19,562 bases of DNA from the NCBI GenBank assembly GCA_903914045.1, contig CAIWNO010000353.1, forward strand, positions 1-19,562, read 5' to 3'. The position numbers and the translations under genes are program-made. Of this stretch, positions 6,244 through 14,120 are shown in pieces. The DNA comes from an uncultured bacterium (lineage in GTDB: Bacteria > Planctomycetota > Phycisphaerae > Phycisphaerales > SM1A02). Below the pieces are notes generated by a model. That model saw only the letters and a program-made list of their open reading frames with translations. It made no database searches and had not been told where the DNA came from. The stretch's first letter is position 1; each line of letters begins with the position of its first letter.

Positions 6244-7530
6244 TTACCAATCTTTACCAGCAGGGGCGGACTGAATTCGGGTTACTTTAGCCTTTTTGTC
6301 AGCATTGCGTTGCTTTTCTTTGTCGCGCACCATTTGTAAAAGACGCGCGGTTTCCTGCTTATCCATTTTTGTATCGTCTTTGGAAACTTCTTGGGCAGCC
6401 ACGGGTTGCGGTTCTTTTTGTTCTTGCCCCTTTTGCTCTTCTGGCTTGGGTTGTTCTTTTTGCTCTTGCTCTTTTTGCTCTTGCTCTTCTGATTTGGATT
6501 GATCTTGCTTCTGATCCTGCTTCTGATCTTGCTTCTGATCCTGCTTCTGATCTTGCTTCTGATCTTGCTTCTGATCTTGCTTCTGATCTTGTTTCTGATC
6601 TTGTTTCTGATCTTGTTTCTGATCTTGTTTCTGATCTTGCTTCTGATCTTGCTTCTGATCTTGCTTCTGATCTTGTTTCTGATCTTGTTTCTGATCTTGC
6701 TTCTGATCTTGTTTCTGATCCTGCTTCTTCTGTTCCTCCTTCATGATCTTGAGCAGTTTGAGCGCAGTCTCAGCGTTGACAGCGCTATCGTCATCTTCAG
6801 GAGTGGCAGCCAACGCGTCTTTGAAATGGGTGAACGCTTTCTGAACTTTTTCAATTCCTTTTTGTAAATCAGGCGCAGACTCTTGCGGCGCTCCGGGTGG
6901 AGGCGCCACATTTGGGTTTGCTTGCGACTGGGAAGGCGACAAATTTTTGACAGCGTTGGCGTAAATAGAATTGCCTTCATTAAACATAGACTTGGCCGCC
7001 AAATTTGCCGAGTCGCTTTGCGCCGAATCCTTGAAAAGTTTCTCAGCGCCCACATAATCTCCTTGACGGAATTTGGCGACGCCAAGGTTGAAGGCGACTT
7101 CCTTTGAATTTGGATTCAATGCCAGCGCTTCTTGCAATTGCACAGCGGCGGCGTCCCACTCTTGATTGCGCAAAGCCATTTGGCCGTTCTTCACGGCGCG
7201 GCGATACGCGGCGTCGTCGAACGTTTTTTCAATATCACCTGCATTTTCCTGTGCAATATCCACGGGCGCAAGTGGGTTGGCACGAACAGGCAAGGCAAGA
7301 TCCTTGGGCATGCGCAGCGTTGGATTGGCGGTTGGACTGGCTGTTGGATTGGTTATTGGAGTTGGCGGCGCAGGCGCAGGCGCGGGCGCAGGTGATTTCG
7401 ATTGTGGTCGAGCGACATTAACGGCTGGCGGATTTGCTTGTGTCCATGAAGGCGCCGCGGCGGCGAACATGCAACTTGCCGCCACAAGAGCCACCATGGA
7501 AGTTTGAAAGCGCGTGGATGTACATTTCAT
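6244..7530 (-). CDS. BatC-like exported TPR protein with 19 KQDQ repeats
   Basis: This 428-residue protein opens with a signal peptide (ALVAASCMFAAAAPSWTQA), then a proline-rich linker with PAPAPAPAPP. Two or more TPR motifs follow at about 105-180 (RNQEWDAAAVQLQEALALNP, then FNLGVAKFRQGDYVGAEKLF). Residues 268-343 are nineteen perfect KQDQ tetrapeptides, followed by an EQKEQ/PKPEEQ tract and a basic end. I chose the ATG at 7530, which overlaps the batB stop by ATGA and puts the signal peptide at the N-terminus; a longer frame to 7620 overlaps batB. Its position between BatB and BatD and its TPRs match BatC, a periplasmic adaptor. The charged repeat is probably disordered or an extended helix; its role is unknown. 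Confidence 0.78.
   Translation of the reverse strand: MKCTSTRFQTSMVALVAASCMFAAAAPSWTQANPPAVNVARPQSKSPAPAPAPAPPTPITNPTASPTANPTLRMPKDLALPVRANPLAPVDIAQENAGDIEKTFDDAAYRRAVKNGQMALRNQEWDAAAVQLQEALALNPNSKEVAFNLGVAKFRQGDYVGAEKLFKDSAQSDSANLAAKSMFNEGNSIYANAVKNLSPSQSQANPNVAPPPGAPQESAPDLQKGIEKVQKAFTHFKDALAATPEDDDSAVNAETALKLLKIMKEEQKKQDQKQDQKQDQKQDQKQDQKQDQKQDQKQDQKQDQKQDQKQDQKQDQKQDQKQDQKQDQKQDQKQDQKQDQKQDQSKSEEQEQKEQEQKEQPKPEEQKGQEQKEPQPVAAQEVSKDDTKMDKQETARLLQMVRDKEKQRNADKKAKVTRIQSAPAGKDW
6501..6728 (-). repeat. Coding tandem repeat, 19 x 12 bp (KQDQ)
   Basis: Nineteen exact-length 12-base units read GATC[T/C]TG[C/T]TTCT on the plus strand, with no length variation. Only two positions vary, and both changes are synonymous on the coding strand (CAA/CAG for Gln, AAA/AAG for Lys). 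The translated repeat is therefore perfectly KQDQ throughout. Confidence 0.97.
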
Positions 7531-8570
7531 GATTGACCATCTTTCGCTCGGATTTTTCCACGGGTGTCGGAAATAAAACTTTCGCCAAGCAACATCAACA
7601 ATGCCGCGGCGGCAAACCATTGAAAGCGCGGCGTTTGCCTGCGAACCACGGTTTCATCCTGCTCCGCGCGCTCTAAATTTCCGATGCTGTCTTTATAGAC
7701 CTGCGCCATGTCAAGTTGCGCCGTACCCGCGGGAATAAATGCGCCGCCGCCAGCGTTGGCCACCTCGCGCAAGCCAGTGTCGTTCATTTTTGACCACACT
7801 TCTTGCCCATCGTGCACCAGCCATCGAGTTGCTTGCGCGCCCTCGGTCACAGGAATGCGCGCGCCATCGCGTGAGTCGCCAATGCCAACGGTGAAAATAC
7901 GAATTGCGTTGTCGGTGAATGCTTTGCTCGCGGCTTCACTTGGCATGCTTTCCATGTCCTCGCCATCGCTCAAAATAATAATGACTTTGGCGCCTTTGCT
8001 TTCTACTGGAAAACTTCGCGAGGCCAAACGAATGGCATCACCAAGCAATGTTCCACCGCGCGTGGCCGCTTTGGGTTCCAAATCCATAACGCCTTGACGA
8101 AACGCCGCATAATTTAATGTCAATGGAACTCGCAACGCAGGCGTGCCCGCGAAATCAATCAGCGCCACGCGGTCTCCACCCAGGGCTTCGCTTGCGTCTA
8201 TGGCGAATTGTTTGGCGCGATCAAGTCGGCTGGGAGTGGCGTCGCCGGCCAACATGCTTCGACTGACATCTATGACAAAGGCCACATCGAGCCCGCGTTG
8301 CTGCACTTGTTCAACTTGCATTCCCCAGCGGGGATCCATCAGCGCCAATGTCAGCGCAAGCATTCCAAGTGCTCCAAGAAACAATCGAAACCAGCCGCGC
8401 GCCAAATTTAAATTTGGAATGAGTTGATTTAACAGTGGCCACTCGGCAATGCGTAGCAACAAAACCCGGCGTTTGCGCAAGCCCAAGAAAGCAACCAACA
8501 CAATCAGCGCGACAAGCCACAGCCATGTCAACGCCCAAGGTTGTGCGAATTGGAAAGATCCACTATTCAT
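7527..8570 (-). CDS. batB: BatB-like VWA-domain membrane protein
   Basis: This 347-residue protein has an N-terminal membrane segment (about 11-30), a second at about 62-80, a VWA domain over about 95-290 and a C-terminal membrane segment (about 315-335). The metal-ion-dependent adhesion site (MIDAS) is intact: DVSRS at 101-105, a TRGGT loop and LSDGED. The fold is expected to bind a divalent cation and protein ligands. I chose the ATG at 8570 because GAGG lies eight bases upstream (8579-8582) and the longer reading overlaps batA. It follows batA by 10 bases and overlaps the next gene by ATGA. The paired VWA arrangement with BatA is the core of Bat operons. Confidence 0.85.
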   Translation of the reverse strand: MNSGSFQFAQPWALTWLWLVALIVLVAFLGLRKRRVLLLRIAEWPLLNQLIPNLNLARGWFRLFLGALGMLALTLALMDPRWGMQVEQVQQRGLDVAFVIDVSRSMLAGDATPSRLDRAKQFAIDASEALGGDRVALIDFAGTPALRVPLTLNYAAFRQGVMDLEPKAATRGGTLLGDAIRLASRSFPVESKGAKVIIILSDGEDMESMPSEAASKAFTDNAIRIFTVGIGDSRDGARIPVTEGAQATRWLVHDGQEVWSKMNDTGLREVANAGGGAFIPAGTAQLDMAQVYKDSIGNLERAEQDETVVRRQTPRFQWFAAAALLMLLGESFISDTRGKIRAKDGQS

Positions 8571-8580
8571 GAATGCAACC

Positions 8581-9672
8581 TCATGGAAGCGTCCTAAATT
8601 TGGTGTGCGACAACAGAAGTTCCATCGCAAGCACAATCATGGCCAGTGTCAATAATGAGGGCCAGGCAATTCCGGCGAACCGAAATCCATCCACGGCCAA
8701 ATCCTTGGCAAGAATGGTTCGCTTTTGCTCAGTCACTGTTTTTTCAAGCTCATCAATTCGTCCATAAATTTTTTCTAGACTGCTGGTGTCTGTCGCGCGA
8801 AAATATTGGCCACCGGTTGCCGTCGCCATTTTTGTGAGCAAGCCTTCATCAATGTTCACGGGTTGCTTCACCATTTGAGTTCCAAATGGAGTTTGCACTG
8901 GCATAAGCGCCGTGCCACGCGTGCCCATGCCAATGGCGTACAAGCGAATTCCCAGTGATTTGCACAGTTCCGCGGCAGTCATGGGATCAATGTCGCCAGC
9001 GTTATTTTCGCCGTCGGTCAGCAACACAAGAACCTTGCTCTTGATGCGGTTGGCGCCATTGCGATTTTTTCCGTCCGTAGCGTCGCGTAATTTCTCCGCG
9101 CCAAGGGCCACCGCGTCGCCAATCGCGGTCCCGTCATCACCAATCGACGGGTCAGCTGGCTTGATGTCTTTCAGGCCAGCAAGCAACCATTCATGATCCA
9201 TGGTCAGGGGACTCACGCTGTCGGCGAAGCGCGCGAATGTGACAAGACCGACCAAGTCGTCCTTGCGGCCTGGCAAATTCGCGCCGCCATCAACGAAACG
9301 ATCGACCACATCTTTCAAGGCGGTCAAGCGATCCACAGGTCGTCCATTGCGTGTGAAGTCCATGGCCAACATGGAGCTTGATCGATCAACAACAAGTTCA
9401 ATGGCCACGCCGTCAGTGAGCGTTGAAGTTTGTTCATTCATTCGCACGGGCCGCGCCATGCACACAATTAACAATGCAAGGCTTGCGGCGCGAAGCGCAT
9501 AAGGCAGCCAGCGCAATGTCGCGGCGGTTCCCGCGCCTGCGATCTTGGCGCGACTGACAACGCTGAAGGTCATGGCTGGTTGATTTTTCCGTCGCCACAG
9601 GCGCCAAAAAGCAGCCAAAACCAAGGGTAAAAGCAGCAACATATACCCTTCGCTGAATTCAAAGTGATTCAT
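8581..9672 (-). CDS. batA: BatA-like VWA-domain membrane protein
   Basis: This 363-residue protein has membrane segments at about 10-25 and 58-73, a VWA domain at about 88-300 and a C-terminal membrane segment that anchors it with two helices before and one after the domain. MIDAS residues are present: DRSSS at 96-100, DDGTAIGDA and LTDGENN. It is paralogous to BatB encoded directly downstream. It overlaps the upstream BatD/DUF4381-like gene by ATGA (9669-9672). In studied Bat systems the VWA proteins form a complex with MoxR-type ATPases; the client here is unknown. Confidence 0.86.
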   Translation of the reverse strand: MNHFEFSEGYMLLLLPLVLAAFWRLWRRKNQPAMTFSVVSRAKIAGAGTAATLRWLPYALRAASLALLIVCMARPVRMNEQTSTLTDGVAIELVVDRSSSMLAMDFTRNGRPVDRLTALKDVVDRFVDGGANLPGRKDDLVGLVTFARFADSVSPLTMDHEWLLAGLKDIKPADPSIGDDGTAIGDAVALGAEKLRDATDGKNRNGANRIKSKVLVLLTDGENNAGDIDPMTAAELCKSLGIRLYAIGMGTRGTALMPVQTPFGTQMVKQPVNIDEGLLTKMATATGGQYFRATDTSSLEKIYGRIDELEKTVTEQKRTILAKDLAVDGFRFAGIAWPSLLTLAMIVLAMELLLSHTKFRTLP

Positions 9673-10673
9673 GAGCCCGCCTCCAATGCCGCTTCAGATG
9701 GGCTTGTGTGCGCGGCACCATTGTCAGTGGGCAAGGATTCCAGAACAAATCCGCGCGCCGCGTCAAGTCCGCGGTCGCACTCGTTTGGTCCAGGCCGTTG
9801 CGCGGCGTACTTCACCATGTCGGCGGCTCGTAGAAACGACGCCAGCAATCGTTGATGGTCATCGATAATGTGTGGATGGTGGCGAGCCGCGGCAAGAAAT
9901 TCCTTGGTGGTTTGCTCGGGCGCGTGAATGCCAAAGCGTCCCTCGACATAGTGGCGCACCGCGTCCGACAAGAGCACATAGAAGTCAAGCACCAATCCCT
10001 TGTTAGGCAAGTTGCGCGCGGCCAATTCATCCAACTCGCGCAACGCGCGTTCGTGCGGCGCTTCAATAATCACCGGTTCAGCGGGGTGATGGAACCACCA
10101 TCGATAGGCGCCCACAATCATGACCGCAATCAACACGCATAAGCCAATGATCCAGGCCCATTGTATTTCAAGAGGAACATCCACCGCGTCTTTAATATCT
10201 CGAAATGCGCTTGGATTAAATTCTCCTTCAAGGCGCGTTTGCACTTGAATGGCAAGCGGGGGACTTGTGAGCGAACTTTCTTTGCCCGCTCCATCGCGCA
10301 CCGTGATTTCAAATGGTGGCACCTCCACTTTTTCGCCGCTTTCAAAAGTCACCAAGGTCAGTTGCTCGGCCACGCGCTCTGGAAAGGCGGGATCCTGGGG
10401 CAGTGGCGAGCGCGCGCGAACTTCAAAATTTCCAATATTTGTGCTGGATTTTGGCAGCGTTACGTTGGTGTCCGCGCCGCGATCCACTTGGATCACAACG
10501 CGCAAAGGCTCACCCACGCGAATGTCGCAATCCGCCGTGGACACGCGCAACGTCACGCCCGCCTTGGTGGTTTCCACGCTGAGTGGTTTTGGCGCGGGGG
10601 CCTGTTCGCGTTTGTGGCACATGACAAGCGCGCTTGCAAGCGTGAACGCAATTGTGGCATGAAGCAATTTCAT
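9669..10673 (-). CDS. BatD/DUF4381-like single-pass membrane protein
   Basis: This 334-residue protein starts with a hydrophobic signal ending in ALVMC at residue 20. That is a possible but atypical lipobox, because Met sits where a small residue is expected. Residues about 30-165 form a beta-sandwich resembling the first domain of BatD (segments such as VGEPLRVVIQVDRG and VEVPPFEITVRDG). One membrane helix lies near 183-205 (WIIGLCVLIAVMIVGAY). The cytoplasmic helical tail carries RALRELDELAARNLP, FYVLLSDAVRHYVEGRFG and TTKEFL, which resemble DUF4381-type tails. The ATG at 10673 overlaps the DUF58 gene stop by ATGA; longer readings run antiparallel-style through that gene and look unreal. 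It is probably an additional periplasm-to-cytoplasm linker of the MoxR/VWA complex. Confidence 0.75.
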   Translation of the reverse strand: MKLLHATIAFTLASALVMCHKREQAPAPKPLSVETTKAGVTLRVSTADCDIRVGEPLRVVIQVDRGADTNVTLPKSSTNIGNFEVRARSPLPQDPAFPERVAEQLTLVTFESGEKVEVPPFEITVRDGAGKESSLTSPPLAIQVQTRLEGEFNPSAFRDIKDAVDVPLEIQWAWIIGLCVLIAVMIVGAYRWWFHHPAEPVIIEAPHERALRELDELAARNLPNKGLVLDFYVLLSDAVRHYVEGRFGIHAPEQTTKEFLAAARHHPHIIDDHQRLLASFLRAADMVKYAAQRPGPNECDRGLDAARGFVLESLPTDNGAAHTSPSEAALEAGS

Positions 10674-11551
10674 CGTGCCCTCCGCGATTCGCGGCGGCGA
10701 AAAACTTCCGTGAGCGGTTTCACAAAGTCGCCGCCAGTTTCCACCTCGACAGGATCCATTTTCAAGCGCATGAAAGTTTGCTGCAATTGAAGACGGTCTT
10801 GCGCCGCTTGATTGGCAAAGCGCGCGCGCACGCCGCGATTGGAAGTGTCCAACATGAATCGCTCGCCGGTTTCCGGATCCTGCACTTCGATCAATCCAAC
10901 ATTTGGCAAACTTTGTTCGCAGCGATCGGTGATGACAACGGGAATGCAATCATGGCGCCGCCTGGCGATGGCCATGGAGCGCTCCCAACCCACGTCTTGA
11001 AAATCACTGATCACAAACAGCACGCTACGTTTGCGCACAATGCCAAGCACTTCGTCTATGGCGGCGGCAATACGAGTGCCCTTGCCTTTGACTTCAAGCG
11101 CAAGCAACTCACGCACAATGCGCAAGACATGGCGCGTGCCCTTGCGCGGCGGAACAAATCGTTCAATGCGGTCGGTGAAGGCCAGCAAGCCCACCTTGTC
11201 ACCGTTGCGGATTGCACTAAAAGCGATTGTGGCGGCTATTTCCGCCACCATTTCGCGTTTAAGAGAGCCCAGCGTTCCAAAGTCCTGGCTGGCCGAAAGA
11301 TCAACCGCCAACATGACCGTGAGCTCGCGCTCCTCCTTGAAAATTTTAATGTGCGGGCTTCCCACGCGCGCGCTGACATTCCAATCAATGGAGCGAATGT
11401 CGTCGCCCACGATGTATGGACGCACTTCTTCAAACTCAATTCCACGGCCGCGAAATGCGGAGTGATAATTTCCTGAAAGCACCTCGCTGGTGATGCGGCT
11501 GGTTCGAATTTGAATTCGACGCACTTTGCGAATGAGTTCGGTTGCGTTCAT
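10670..11551 (-). CDS. DUF58 domain protein
   Basis: This 293-residue soluble protein has the DUF58 core: GRGIEFEEVRPYIVGDDIRS at 35-54, then IDWNVSAR and a VWA-like strand with DLSAS at 84-88. A second acidic strand, FVISDFQDVGWE, lies near 178-190. DUF58 proteins are almost always encoded beside MoxR ATPases and are thought to be their VWA-like cytoplasmic partner. Here the gene follows moxR by 27 bases and overlaps the next gene by ATGA. The molecular activity of the family is not established. Confidence 0.88.
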   Translation of the reverse strand: MNATELIRKVRRIQIRTSRITSEVLSGNYHSAFRGRGIEFEEVRPYIVGDDIRSIDWNVSARVGSPHIKIFKEERELTVMLAVDLSASQDFGTLGSLKREMVAEIAATIAFSAIRNGDKVGLLAFTDRIERFVPPRKGTRHVLRIVRELLALEVKGKGTRIAAAIDEVLGIVRKRSVLFVISDFQDVGWERSMAIARRRHDCIPVVITDRCEQSLPNVGLIEVQDPETGERFMLDTSNRGVRARFANQAAQDRLQLQQTFMRLKMDPVEVETGGDFVKPLTEVFRRRESRRAR

Positions 11552-11578
11552 GATCTTTCACCATTCACAGCGCGCGGG

Positions 11579-12580
11579 TCAAGGTACTGGAACATGCTCC
11601 AAGAGCATCTTCACAATGTCATCGCTCGTTTTTTCCAAAGCTTCGGCTTCGTAACTGAGGCCAATGCGGTGGCGCAACACATCCAAAGCCACATCCTTTA
11701 CGTCTTGCGGCGTGACGTAGCCGCGGCCATCCAGAAATGCCTTGGCGCGACTGGCAATAGTCAACGCAATTGTGGCGCGCGGACTGGCGCCATACTGAAT
11801 AAGATCTTTCACTGGAATCTTCACGCTGCCTGGATCGCGCGTTGCCACCACAAGATTCACAATGTAATCCTTGATGCGCTCGTCAATAAAAATATTGTCG
11901 ACAATCACGCGCGCGTTGGCAATGTCCTCTGGTTTGAGAACGGGTCGAATATGTGTTGCAGTGGTGGTGCGCGCCATGCGGTCCAAAATTTGCCGCTCTT
12001 CCTTTGGACTAGGGTATTTCACCACTAATTTCAGCATGAAACGGTCCACTTGCGCCTCCGGCAAGCTGTACGTTCCCTCTTGCTCGATTGGATTTTGCGT
12101 GGCCAGAACCAGAAACGGATCGGCCATTGGAAATGTTTCGCTGCCAATGGTGACTTGACGCTCTTGCATGGCCTCTAGTAGCGCGCTTTGCACCTTAGCC
12201 GGCGCGCGGTTGATTTCGTCGGCCAAAATAATGTTGGAGAAGATTGGACCTTTCTTCACCACAAAGTCGCCAGTGTTGGCGCGGTAAATTAAAGTTCCAA
12301 TCAGATCCGCCGGCAGCAAATCTGGCGTGAATTGAATGCGCTGAAAATCCGTTTGAATGGCCTTGGCCAATGTGCTTACGGCTGTGGTCTTGGCAAGACC
12401 GGGAACGCCCTCAATTAAAATATGGCCGTTGCCAAGTAGGCCAATGACTAGGCCTTCAAGTAGATCGTGTTGCCCCACGATCACTCTTTGCATTTCCCCG
12501 ATCAAGGCTTGAAATGGTTTTGCGGCTATGGCAACTTGGCGTTCAAGTTCTTGAATATCGACATTGTTGGTTTGCGTCAT
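11579..12580 (-). CDS. MoxR-family AAA+ ATPase
   Basis: This 333-residue AAA+ protein of the MoxR clade acts as a chaperone-like ATPase in assembling or activating protein complexes. Walker A is GVPGLAKT at 58-65, Walker B IILADEIN at 117-124, sensor 1 ATQNP at 160-164, and the MoxR-typical EQEGTYSLPEAQVDRF follows. A C-terminal lid contains GASPRA and the GYVTPQDV segment. It is the first gene of the Bat cluster. GGAG lies nine bases before its ATG. The 175-base gap upstream is shared with a divergent gene and probably holds the operon promoter, but I could not define its boxes. Confidence 0.92.
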   Translation of the reverse strand: MTQTNNVDIQELERQVAIAAKPFQALIGEMQRVIVGQHDLLEGLVIGLLGNGHILIEGVPGLAKTTAVSTLAKAIQTDFQRIQFTPDLLPADLIGTLIYRANTGDFVVKKGPIFSNIILADEINRAPAKVQSALLEAMQERQVTIGSETFPMADPFLVLATQNPIEQEGTYSLPEAQVDRFMLKLVVKYPSPKEERQILDRMARTTTATHIRPVLKPEDIANARVIVDNIFIDERIKDYIVNLVVATRDPGSVKIPVKDLIQYGASPRATIALTIASRAKAFLDGRGYVTPQDVKDVALDVLRHRIGLSYEAEALEKTSDDIVKMLLEHVPVP

Positions 12581-12741
12581 GGTGGTGTTCTCCGAATTGA
12601 TTGTGGCGAGTTACGGCGGTCTCTTGAATTGGTTCGCAGAATGCGTTGGGTTCATTGTGACATTTTTTTCAAGACGTGTGGGTTTCATATCAACGCATAC
12701 GCAATGAATTTACGCGCCGTGTGTCGTTTCCTTTCCAGCGC

Positions 12742-12747
12742 TACATT
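12742..12747 (+). promoter_or_regulatory. -10 box TACATT, probably leaderless transcript
   Basis: GCTACATT ends eight bases before the ATG of the dehydrogenase-family gene, so a transcript would start at or beside the start codon. No convincing -35 box is seen 16-18 bases upstream, and no Shine-Dalgarno sequence is possible on such a transcript. Confidence 0.45.
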
Positions 12748-12755
12748 AAAGCGTT

Positions 12756-13655
12756 ATGACAGCCAAAACCACACCTATTGCTTGGATTGGCCTTGGAATT
12801 ATGGGTACTTCCATGGCCGGTCATTTGCTCGACGCGGGGTATCCGCTGACCGTTCACACCAGGACACAATCCCGCGCGCAAGCATTGTTGGCGCGCGGAG
12901 CGAAGTGGGCGAGGTCAAGTCAAGAAGCCAGTGAAAATTGTGAATTTGTTTTTTCCATGGTGGGCATGCCATCGGAAGTGGAGGAAGTTTTTCTGGGTCA
13001 GCACGGAGTATTAAAATCCAAATCCTCGCCGCGCGTGATTGTGAACATGGCCACAAGTTCGCCCACGCTTGATCGCAAGATTGCGAAGATTGCCAAGGCG
13101 CAAGGCATTGGATTTCTGGACGCGCCAGTTTCTGGCGGCGACTTGGGCGCGCGCAACGCGACCTTGTCCATCATGGTTGGCGGCGAGTCTTGGGCGCTTT
13201 CCGAAGTGATGGAATACTTTGAGCGCATGGGAAAAACAATCGTGCATCATGGCGATGTCGGCAGCGGACAACTTTGCAAAGTGGTGAACCAATTGTTGGT
13301 TGGCGCCAACATGGTCGCCGCGGCGGAGGCGCTGACCTTGAGCAAGGAAACTGGACTTGATTCTTGGAAAATGTTGGAAAGCGTGGGCGGGGGCGCCGCC
13401 AGTTCATGGACCCTGACCAATTTGGTTCCGCGCATGCTGCGCGACGATTGGAACACCGGTTTTTCCCTGGCATATCTGGCCAAAGATCTGAAAATTGCCA
13501 TGGAAACATGCCAGGAATTGGGCCTTCAATTGCCCGGTTTGGCCCTTTCTCAGCGTCTTTATAGCCGTTTGGACGAATTGGGCCATGGCGCCCATGGAAC
13601 TCAGGCGCTTTTGAAATTGTGGAAGCAGGCGGAGGCCTCACTTTCGAGCGAGTAG
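12756..13655 (+). CDS. 3-hydroxyisobutyrate/beta-hydroxyacid dehydrogenase family oxidoreductase
   Basis: This 299-residue enzyme of the beta-hydroxyacid dehydrogenase family has an N-terminal Rossmann domain with GLGIMG at 12-17 for NAD(P). The substrate motif LDAPVSGG lies at 121-128. The catalytic-lysine motif is G171-QLCK175-VVNQ; the usual KxxNN is KVVNQ here. A C-terminal all-helical dimerisation domain ends with AKDLKIAMET and the family-typical helix. HTRTQS after the second beta strand suggests NADP preference (Arg and Thr/Ser instead of Asp), as in glyoxylate or succinic semialdehyde reductases; this is inference. The gene is divergent from moxR, probably leaderless, and has no terminator before the next gene. 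Confidence 0.88.
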   Translation: MTAKTTPIAWIGLGIMGTSMAGHLLDAGYPLTVHTRTQSRAQALLARGAKWARSSQEASENCEFVFSMVGMPSEVEEVFLGQHGVLKSKSSPRVIVNMATSSPTLDRKIAKIAKAQGIGFLDAPVSGGDLGARNATLSIMVGGESWALSEVMEYFERMGKTIVHHGDVGSGQLCKVVNQLLVGANMVAAAEALTLSKETGLDSWKMLESVGGGAASSWTLTNLVPRMLRDDWNTGFSLAYLAKDLKIAMETCQELGLQLPGLALSQRLYSRLDELGHGAHGTQALLKLWKQAEASLSSE

Positions 13656-13661
13656 GAGCAC

Positions 13662-13690
13662 TTGGCGAAAGTGAACATTTTGGCTACATT
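13662..13690 (+). promoter_or_regulatory. Promoter of the basic 109-residue protein gene
   Basis: A TTGGCG -35 box (13662-13667) and a TACATT -10 box (13685-13690) are separated by exactly 17 bases. They lie in the gap just after the dehydrogenase gene and about 38 bases before the start codon. Confidence 0.65.
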
Positions 13691-13728
13691 TTGTGGCTCG
13701 CCGCATTCTGCGGCATTCAGGAGATTTC

Positions 13729-14058
13729 ATGGCCACTGCAACAGCTTCAATTAAACCCGGAACAAAAGTCACGTACAAGGTCATCAAGATGCCCGCCGCT
13801 GAAAGCGTGCGCAAGACCATCTTCCGCCTGATGCGCATGGAGGCCCGCGTGCAGAAAGCGCTGGACTTGCTCGCCAAGCGACGCGCGAAGACCGACAACA
13901 AACACAATCAGCGTGGTGGTCGCACATGGATCAGCCGCAAGACCGCAAGCCGCGTGGTGGTGTTGAAGCCAGGAGTTTCATTCACCATCTCCTACACCAA
14001 TCAATTGGCGCCAGACATTCGTAGCGTGCAAAAGTATCTTGAGCAAACATCGAAGTAA
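13729..14058 (+). CDS. Small, highly basic protein of unknown function
   Basis: I do not recognise this 109-residue protein. The ATG at 13729 is supported by AGGAG five bases upstream; an in-frame ATG at 13693 lies too close to the promoter. It has 24 Lys/Arg against 6 Asp/Glu, a net charge near +18. An N-terminal strand-like part (TKVTYKVIKMP) is followed by a helix-rich middle (KTIFRLMRMEARVQKALDLL) and a basic loop KHNQRGGRTWISRK. The C-terminus is beta-like with FTISYTNQLAPDI. It has no membrane segment or signal peptide. A good promoter, Shine-Dalgarno site and strong terminator suggest a well-expressed monocistronic gene. Charge and size would suit an RNA, ribosome or nucleoid-binding protein, but nothing shows this directly. 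Confidence 0.8.
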   Translation: MATATASIKPGTKVTYKVIKMPAAESVRKTIFRLMRMEARVQKALDLLAKRRAKTDNKHNQRGGRTWISRKTASRVVVLKPGVSFTISYTNQLAPDIRSVQKYLEQTSK

Positions 14059-14078
14059 TTTTTTCTGCGCACAAAATA

Positions 14079-14112
14079 AAACAACGCGTCGCAAGGCGCG
14101 TTGTTTATTTTT
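14079..14112. terminator. Bidirectional intrinsic terminator
   Basis: A 10-base-pair stem (AAACAACGCG with CGCGTTGTTT) and an 8-base loop are flanked by T-rich runs in both directions: ATTTTT after the stem on the plus strand and TTTTATTTT on the minus strand. It sits between convergent genes and should end both transcripts. Confidence 0.85.
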
Positions 14113-14120
14113 GCAAAAAC

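Noticed and set aside
6499..6867. Plus-strand open frame encoding long Leu/Ile repeats
   Set aside because: It is the antisense of the KQDQ repeat; the absence of stops comes from the 12-base repeat, and the minus-strand gene has a signal peptide, TPRs and operon context.
9812..10949. Longer start for the BatD/DUF4381-like protein (to 10949)
   Set aside because: The extra 92 residues lie inside the DUF58 gene in another frame, while the ATG at 10673 overlaps that gene's stop and opens a signal peptide.
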